From Rhynchosporium graminicola (taxonomy: Eukaryota > Ascomycota > Leotiomycetes > Helotiales > Ploettnerulaceae): 64,000 bases of DNA. Under the pieces are notes generated by a model. It made no database searches, had not been told where the DNA came from, and saw nothing but the letters and a program-made list of their open reading frames with translations. Made by a program: the position numbers and the translations under genes. Positions 58,173 to 64,000 of this stretch are shown here, piece after piece (the stretch's first letter is position 1; every line of letters starts with the position of its first letter). The DNA lies in NCBI GenBank assembly GCA_900074885.1, contig FJUW01000053.1, forward strand, positions 403,524-467,523, written 5' to 3'.

Positions 58173-59238
58173 CGTAAAGTTGTAAGTTTCTTTGGGAATT
58201 GCAAATTTAGGACGGAAGAAGTATGAGCGACTGCTGATGAAGAAGTGGCAGCGCTTTATACATCACAAAGTCTGGGAAGGTTCAGCTGTAGTGGACGACC
58301 CATACACTCGGAGTGGGTTGTGGTACAAGTGACTCAATTGTGTTGCCAAAACCCTTCGTTTAGACAGCAAATGCAGCAACTCATGTAGGACATCCCCGAC
58401 TGAAGAACCCGAAAATGTAAGCAGAACTCCACATTCAAACGACATGTCCCAAACCAGGTCGCCGATCCTCAGATTTTCCGATCACTATTCTATGCCTCGG
58501 CCTATAGTAGTAGGCGTGCTTCTCGTTCCCAAGTTTTGTGAGTATCCTTTCCGGGGTGGACAGGCGTTAATCCAGACAGGCATGAGAAGTGCGCCTGACT
58601 CTTTCTCGATAGGAAAACTATGATAGGAATCTGGACGGGCAGGAATGCCTTACCTAATTTATTGACGGAGGCGTCTACCGTCTTGATGTTCAATGCTCCT
58701 GCGGTTAGCTTTAGGGTGACGCCCAGTCCAATTCTGTGCCATGAACTCGAGAAACATTCGAAGTATCTTTGTCATGAGACAGTATTTCCTCCCTCTCTTG
58801 AAGTAGTCTTAAACAGCATCCGGTGATGATCTAATCGGCAGGTCCTCGTCGGTTCGAAAATCGATAAAGGTTTGCTTCATATTCGCGATCAAAGTCTGTC
58901 TACCAGCACTCGGGTAGTCAAGTTTATCTTTAGCGAAGCGACAAGTTGCTAACCTGCCTAGAAGTTGTATTTTTTTGCTCGTAACTTGACTCTGATGTCC
59001 TGGGAAAACCCACAGGATATAACCTGAGGTGATCCTTCGCATTGATATGCCTAGTATACATTGGGATTGTTTCGTTTCTGAAGACAAAAAGTAGCGTATT
59101 TCCAGCTCCATCAATGCAGATCAATAAATCCCTGCACCCAAATTTTGTCACTTGTTAAAACTAGCGTTCTCATCTTGTCCTCGACATAGTCTGACCCGCT
59201 GGAGTGCAATTCCAAGTATCCTAACTCATTCTTGCCAA
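58173..59238. other. Intergenic interval between two secreted-protein genes
   Basis: Short minus-strand frames (58693-58502, 59114-58809, 59151-58930) have no recognised motif or signal peptide. They could be remnants of another small gene. Confidence 0.4.
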
Positions 59239-59620
59239 TCAAGCTGGCGCGCAGATCGGTTTCGGCGCACTATCAGCACAATGAGGTCCATGAGGCGGAT
59301 TATCTAGTTTCCAACCAGCGCATGGCCCGTTCCGGTTGTATTCAATGGTGCAGTAGCCTAACTTAACCCCCTTCGGAGAGAGGACTTTGGCGTTCCGCGG
59401 TATATAATCCCCAAGGTTTGGCATCGTGTCAACAACTAAATTGCCGTTATACATAATCCTATGCATGGTAAGTAACATGACGCTTTCCTTAGGTAAAGGG
59501 GTTTTACAATGTACACTGGCAATTTTCCGGGCTGTCAATGCGAGCCTTGAGACTTGCATCGTTGATTGCTGCCGAGAAAGCGCCAGAGATAAATAGAGGA
59601 GACAGGATAGTGAGCTTCAT
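59239..59620 (-). CDS. Small secreted cysteine-containing protein, 110 aa
   Basis: Exon 1 is 59620-59508 and exon 2 is 59458-59239, across a 49-bp intron (GTAAAA...GCATAG) that keeps phase. The start MKLTILSPLFISGAFSAA is a signal peptide. The mature chain has about six cysteines (ENCQCT, LGYC, NGPC, PHC, PICAPA) and is rich in Asn, Gly and Pro. The family is not recognised. I start at 59620 because that ATG begins the signal peptide; an upstream in-frame ATG (59707) would bury it. Size, secretion and a place beside a RIP-altered repeat block suit an effector candidate, which is inference. Confidence 0.68.
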
Positions 59621-59978
59621 GGTTGAGACAACGATAAGTGCGAGTGTGTCTTTGGGAAGAGTAGGCTTGGGTGGGTCGTATTTGGTAAATGCGAATGTGT
59701 CTTTCAAGTGAGAGGGCTTGCATACGCACTTCTTGAGAACCCGTGGGGGGACTTGTGTCTATTTAAACTTGAATACTGAGAAATACGCGCAAGATGCTGC
59801 GTAGCCTATGTACCTAGTATTATAGGTGTAATTAAATGTGCGACTATCTGCCGCATGCGGTAGAAAGAAAAGCTGACTGATGCTCCAAGGTGAGGAAGTT
59901 GATAGTGATAGAAGAGGAAGGAGGAGGAGACGATGAAGCGCGAGCGGGAGAGAAGAAGAAGAAGAAGAAGAAGAAGAA

Positions 59979-60018
<40 letters not shown>

Positions 60019-60281
60019 CGAGATGGCACCATCTTATTCTTTCACAGAAAATAAGGCATGAAACACTCTTTTGATGGGAAGGTGAGCGTATATCACGGGA
60101 CAGGACATATCACGGGACAGGGACAGACACTTAGTGTCTATTAGTTATTACTACTTAGATAGCTCCTCGTACTATAGTATTTAGAAGAATGAAGACTTTT
60201 ACTATATATATATCTCGGACGCCCCCTAATATAGTAGTAATTCCAAGTTTATAAGGTAAAATTAAGTCTCTAAACTATAAC
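59621..60281. other. Boundary region with microsatellites
   Basis: No gene. It contains a compound AAG/ATG microsatellite at 59951-60018 and a 17-bp duplication (TATCACGGGACAGG) near 60092-60123. Composition turns TA-rich after about 60120. Confidence 0.5.
59951..60018. repeat. Compound microsatellite (AGA)n(TGA)n
   Basis: About nine AGA units pass directly into about thirteen TGA units. Confidence 0.9.
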
Positions 60282-60483
60282 TGTGACGGCGCATGGTATA
60301 CGTGGCAGATACGGGCCAGTATCGGTGCCTTAGGCATACCCTCCTTATATATATAGAAGGTGCAGACTCCTTCAGAGCTCTGTATCTTTCTGTTTCCTTC
60401 GTACCAGACCATATAAGATCGCTCTTGGCCTCCCTACTTGTTTATTCTTGCTTGTATACCGCCTTGAGTCTTGTGTCGTTACA
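60282..60483 (+). mobile_element. Putative LTR, about 202 bp
   Basis: The segment starts TGTGACGGCG and ends GTCGTTACA, with TG...CA ends and an imperfect inverted terminal match. It contains a TATATATA box and is followed by an internal-looking sequence (ATAACCCCCTTATATAAAGG). No second copy is in the window, so it is inferred from structure and from likeness to the next LTR. Confidence 0.55.
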
Positions 60484-60912
60484 ATAACCCCCTTATATAA
60501 AGGACTTTTTATAGCTCTTACTTACTTCGGAACTCCTGCGATAAACCGGAGACTTACAGAGGTTTACTAGTAGTATTACTCTATATACTACTATATCAGA
60601 GGCTCTAATACTAAAGGGAGAGCTAATCGCTTAAGAGACTACCGGGGGAGATTTTTATCTTTAATACCCGAATCAGAGTAATTTATGCAGATATCTTTCG
60701 CTAGTCTATCTGTATCCCCTGTTTAAGAATACTAAGAGATACTATAGTAGTTATTATCTAAACCTAGTCCTTTCCTTACTATACTACGTAACTCCCGATT
60801 AATATAATAAGACTCAGCTACTAAGAAAGCATTAGTTATACTAATACGGATTATATCCCGAAGTTAATACTGACGTACCTTCTTACTTACCGATTTATAA
60901 ATAATCCGAGAC
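60484..60912 (+). mobile_element. Internal fragment of an LTR element, TA-rich
   Basis: Sequence directly after the putative LTR, almost free of CA and TG dinucleotides, with no open frame. It is cut off by the second LTR at 60913, which suggests a nested insertion. Confidence 0.45.
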
Positions 60913-61037
60913 TGTAACAGGGTTGAGGTTAAGCTCTCACTAACTACGTCATCTGGACTAAAAGATCATAATATACTGCGCAAGCAGTATACGCTTAACA
61001 CCGTATATATATAATCGACTACCACGTGACTATTACA
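60913..61037 (+). mobile_element. Second LTR, 125 bp, same family as the solo LTR at 38305
   Basis: Same length and co-linear with 38305-38429: TGTAAC...ATTACA. Most differences between the two are C-to-T on the plus strand (for example GGACCAAAAG versus GGACTAAAAG and ATACAACC versus ATATAATC), as RIP would produce. The following internal sequence makes it a 5' LTR. Confidence 0.8.
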
Positions 61038-64000
61038 ATATCTCCCCTCTTAGTAAGCTCGCCCTGTGACGACTAGTCAGGTTTGGAGGTTTCTCCCTAT
61101 TAGTAGAAACACTTACTGCTAAGCGAGATTACACGAGTAGAGTTTAGGGGCCCCTTTTCATATATATACTTCCTTTCTCTCTCTAGTTCTTCACTCCTTA
61201 GTTATAGATTCTTAAGTAATTCTTACTACTTTATATTCATAATAATATAAGATCTTATTACTCATATAGTTTTAAGACCTTTCTAGAGTAAGTGTTATAT
61301 TATCTATAACTCTTTTACTTACGTCTAGGAAGATAATAAATATCTACTTATATTATACCTCTATACCTAGAGCTACTAAACGCAGGAGACTACGCTATAC
61401 AGAGAAGGCTTATACTAAGTATAAACTTAAAGAATAGCACCTAAACAAAAGTAACATAAGTCAAATAAATCGACTACCGGTTCTCAAACTCCCTATACAT
61501 ACTATTCTTCGGCGACTCGTAATACTCGCTATAACCTACCTCTCTCTATAGTAGAGAGTACTCGCGATAACGCCTCGTCCGAGTTAAGCTCCATAACTCC
61601 TACTATAATTAAAGAACTTAATAAGTCACTAAACCTCCCTAATAATACTCTTATATTAATAGTAACTATAAGTAACTTATAAGAAGACCGCGCTTACTAG
61701 CTATAAGAGGCAGAAAGGAAGCTCGCGGAGGAGAGATAATTAAACGCTAACTTATCTGCAGAACTATATTAGTTACGAGACGAGTTCCTAGAACTACGCT
61801 AGTTAACTACCTAGCGCTCTGCTAAGTCTATATCGTTTAATAACGTTTAATCGCGTATAATACTACTACTATTAATTAAAGAAGATAACGCTACTCTTAT
61901 ACCTAATAATTATTATTAAGAATAATCTACTAGAGGAATATCGTTAATATTATACGCTACGCGTATAGAGAAGATACTAAACCTTCTAAATAAGCTCTCT
62001 AATAGAATCGATTACTCTCTAAAACTCTAGGAAGTGTAGATACGTAACGCCCTCTAGCGCTACTCTAACTACTTTATTAATAAAGATTACTATAAAGATT
62101 AGTTACTTAACTAAATAGAAGGAATAGCCAGAACTTACCTAGAACTCTCGTTCTTAGAACTAGAATATAATAAAGAAAGTAGTATAATCGATTTACTTAA
62201 TATAATCACTTAACTTATCTCCTTCTTATCTAATCTATACGATTAATAAACTATAAGAGCTAGCTACTCCGCGCTAAAGATAGATTATAAGTAGACCTTC
62301 TAGAAGTTCTACTACGAGTTTCATACGCTAGCTCGTAAAGCTAGAGTAAATAATCAATCGACTCTGAAAATAGACTTATAGAAGAAGCTACTTATATAGC
62401 TATAGAAATAGCTCTTCTAATAGTACTAAACGTTAAGAACACTAGAAGAATACGTTAAAGCTATATAAGCTAAAGACTAAGGTTAATTTATTGAAAAGAC
62501 CTATTATTCTGAGTCTTCAGCTAAGGCTAGCGCGACTCGGGAACGCCCTATAAATACCTCCTCCTAGAGCTATAATACTAACTTCTCTTCTTATCCGCAA
62601 ATTAGTCTTCTTACGCCCGAGAATACTAGTACAACTAGTAAATAAGCACTATACTCTGCACGAAACGATACGCCTCGTGTATAATCGCTAGCGAATACTC
62701 CTTATTACTTTACGCTTACCTTATACCTACGCTTATTATCAGCTCGACCTAATACTCCGTATCGAATTAATATAATTAACGCTAATAATAACGTTAATAG
62801 CGAGTTAGAAGATAATAATAATAAAGAAACGTACGATAACGCCTAGGAGTATATTAAACCGCTAGTAAAAGACTACGCCTAGGGAAAGACTCCTTCCTAG
62901 GTAGTATACGAGATATATAATATCTTAACCTTACGAAGCTTCTTAGTAGTTAATCGTTCACTATACGTGCTACTCTTACTAAGAATAGACTCTTGTATAA
63001 GCTACCTGCACTTCTCGATTCTGGAGCTAATAGATACTATTTTATTAATTATTCTTTTCTTAAATCTCTTTCCTTCTTCTTAAAACCTTTAATTCACCCT
63101 CTACTAAACGTAATTCCTATTAAAGGCTTTAATAGCGTTAATAGTAATACTATCAGTTACTATATAATACTTAATTTAATAGTAGATCGTCGTATTCAGG
63201 TATTTACTCCCTTTCTTATTACTACTCTCGGAAACTATAGTATTATACTCGGAAGGGCCTAGCTTTCGGAATATTAAGTACTCTTAGATACCTCTAAATA
63301 ACAGATTATTTAGCTACTATATACTCCTCTTAGTAACGTTTATAGCTCTCCGATCGAGATCAAGGACTTACGTAAATACTATACTTACTAGCGCTACTAA
63401 TATAATGCTAACGAACGAAACGAACGCTTTAATTAGTTCTAGGAAGCGTACGAGGAATAGTAAAGCGCAGCTAACTCTCCTATTAATATTCGAGCTATTA
63501 TTAACTCTATCTCTATTATTAAACGACTGTTACTAGCTCAGAAGCGCACTTCTAGGGAGACTTATAGCTATAAAAACATCTAAAACTCTCCTCTAGAGAG
63601 TATTCTATAGGTAACTAACCCTCTATTACTACCGCCGATTAGTTAGGACTATTTCTCCGGCGTTTATACTACTTATTATAGATACGATAAGCCTAAGTAT
63701 TTATTATCTGAAGAATAAGAATAGAGTAGTAAAGAGAAGTCTTTATACTCTAGAGAAGCTACTAATATATAGCTAAAGTACGTACGATTCAGCGATATTA
63801 TCGCTTATATCCCGCGTGAATCTCTACTTTAACCCTAATTAGAAGTCTCTACGTTAAAGACTTACGTATAAGACTATACCTATATAATTTATACTATAGA
63901 TTAATAGTTATTCGGAATACTATCTCGCGACTTAATAGAAGCTACTTAAAGTATAAATATAGCTACTATAATATTTCGGAAGCGACTAAGATCACCTCGT
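61038..64000 (+). mobile_element. RIP-degraded Ty3/gypsy-like retrotransposon, gag to protease, truncated by window end
   Basis: Starts right after the 125-bp LTR and runs off the right edge. All frames are full of TAA and TAG, and CA is almost absent while TA is very frequent; stretches of 100 bp contain no CA at all. A gag-like region is suggested at about 61960-62500 by long helical, Gln/Leu-rich patterns if stops are read through. The protease remnant lies at 62993-63262. Reverse transcriptase is not reached. The element cannot be active in this form. Confidence 0.8.
62993..63262 (+). pseudogene. Retropepsin (aspartic protease) remnant of the retrotransposon
   Basis: A 89-codon open stretch without an ATG start contains ALLDSGANRYYFINYSFL, the retropepsin active-site pattern D-S-G-A, and ends NYSIILGRA, the conserved I-L-G segment. 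The order and spacing match Ty3/gypsy proteases. It is the longest frame in the degraded element. Confidence 0.75.

Noticed and set aside
58809..59151. Overlapping minus-strand frames between the two secreted-protein genes
   Set aside because: No signal peptide or stable frame; could be relics but cannot be supported.
59844..60032. Minus-strand frame with poly-Ile and poly-Phe
   Set aside because: It is translation of the compound AAG/ATG microsatellite.
1..64000. CRISPR arrays, rRNA genes, bacterial-type operons
   Set aside because: None seen; the window is eukaryotic with spliced genes and no regularly spaced repeat-spacer units.

Overview
The window reads as nuclear DNA of a filamentous ascomycete, most likely a leotiomycete/helotialean fungus. 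Genes carry short introns (about 42-150 bp) with GTAAGT/GTATGT-type donors and CTAAC/CTAAT branch sites. The tryptophan synthase is the fused alpha-beta fungal form. A family of 2EXR-domain proteins, known mainly from filamentous ascomycetes, dominates the right half. Transposon remnants at the right edge carry the C-to-T (CpA to TpA) signature of repeat-induced point mutation (RIP).

Layout. 0.4-3.2 kb: a broken ubiquitin-like-domain gene with RIP-like stops, then an intronless, divergent 2EXR-like ORF. 4.8-19.7 kb is a conserved housekeeping block: BTN1 (CLN3/battenin), a long Rxt3-domain histone-deacetylase-complex protein, a small predicted membrane protein, the mitochondrial complex II assembly factor SDHAF4, and bifunctional tryptophan synthase with a Gcn4/CPC1-type site upstream. 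Exon joins were worked out for BTN1, RXT3 and TRP5.

20.7-57.3 kb is an accessory region: about twelve 2EXR genes, pseudogenes and fragments, nearly all on the minus strand, mixed with one FAD monooxygenase, a repeat-bearing pseudogene and a 125-bp solo LTR with a target-site duplication. Intact members share F-P-x-L-P-x-E-x-R-x-x-I-W, then an E-S/T/A-R motif, then a Y-F-N-x-x-x-D-x-L-x-F block. They differ in their N-terminal leaders and in short C-terminal exons (coiled coil, basic/NLS-like). Several copies are frameshifted or reduced to fragments, as in a gene family expanding and decaying locally.

57.8-59.6 kb holds two small secreted cysteine-rich proteins, each recovered only after splicing; one has eight cysteines in the hydrophobin-like order C-CC-C-C-CC-C. 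From about 60.1 kb to the end the DNA is TA-rich and CA-depleted: two LTRs and the gag/protease part of a RIP-degraded Ty3/gypsy-like retrotransposon that runs off the window.

Taken together, a slowly evolving core segment abuts a fast-evolving compartment of family expansion, effector-like genes and RIP-mutated repeats. All assignments come from reading the sequence; no database search was run.
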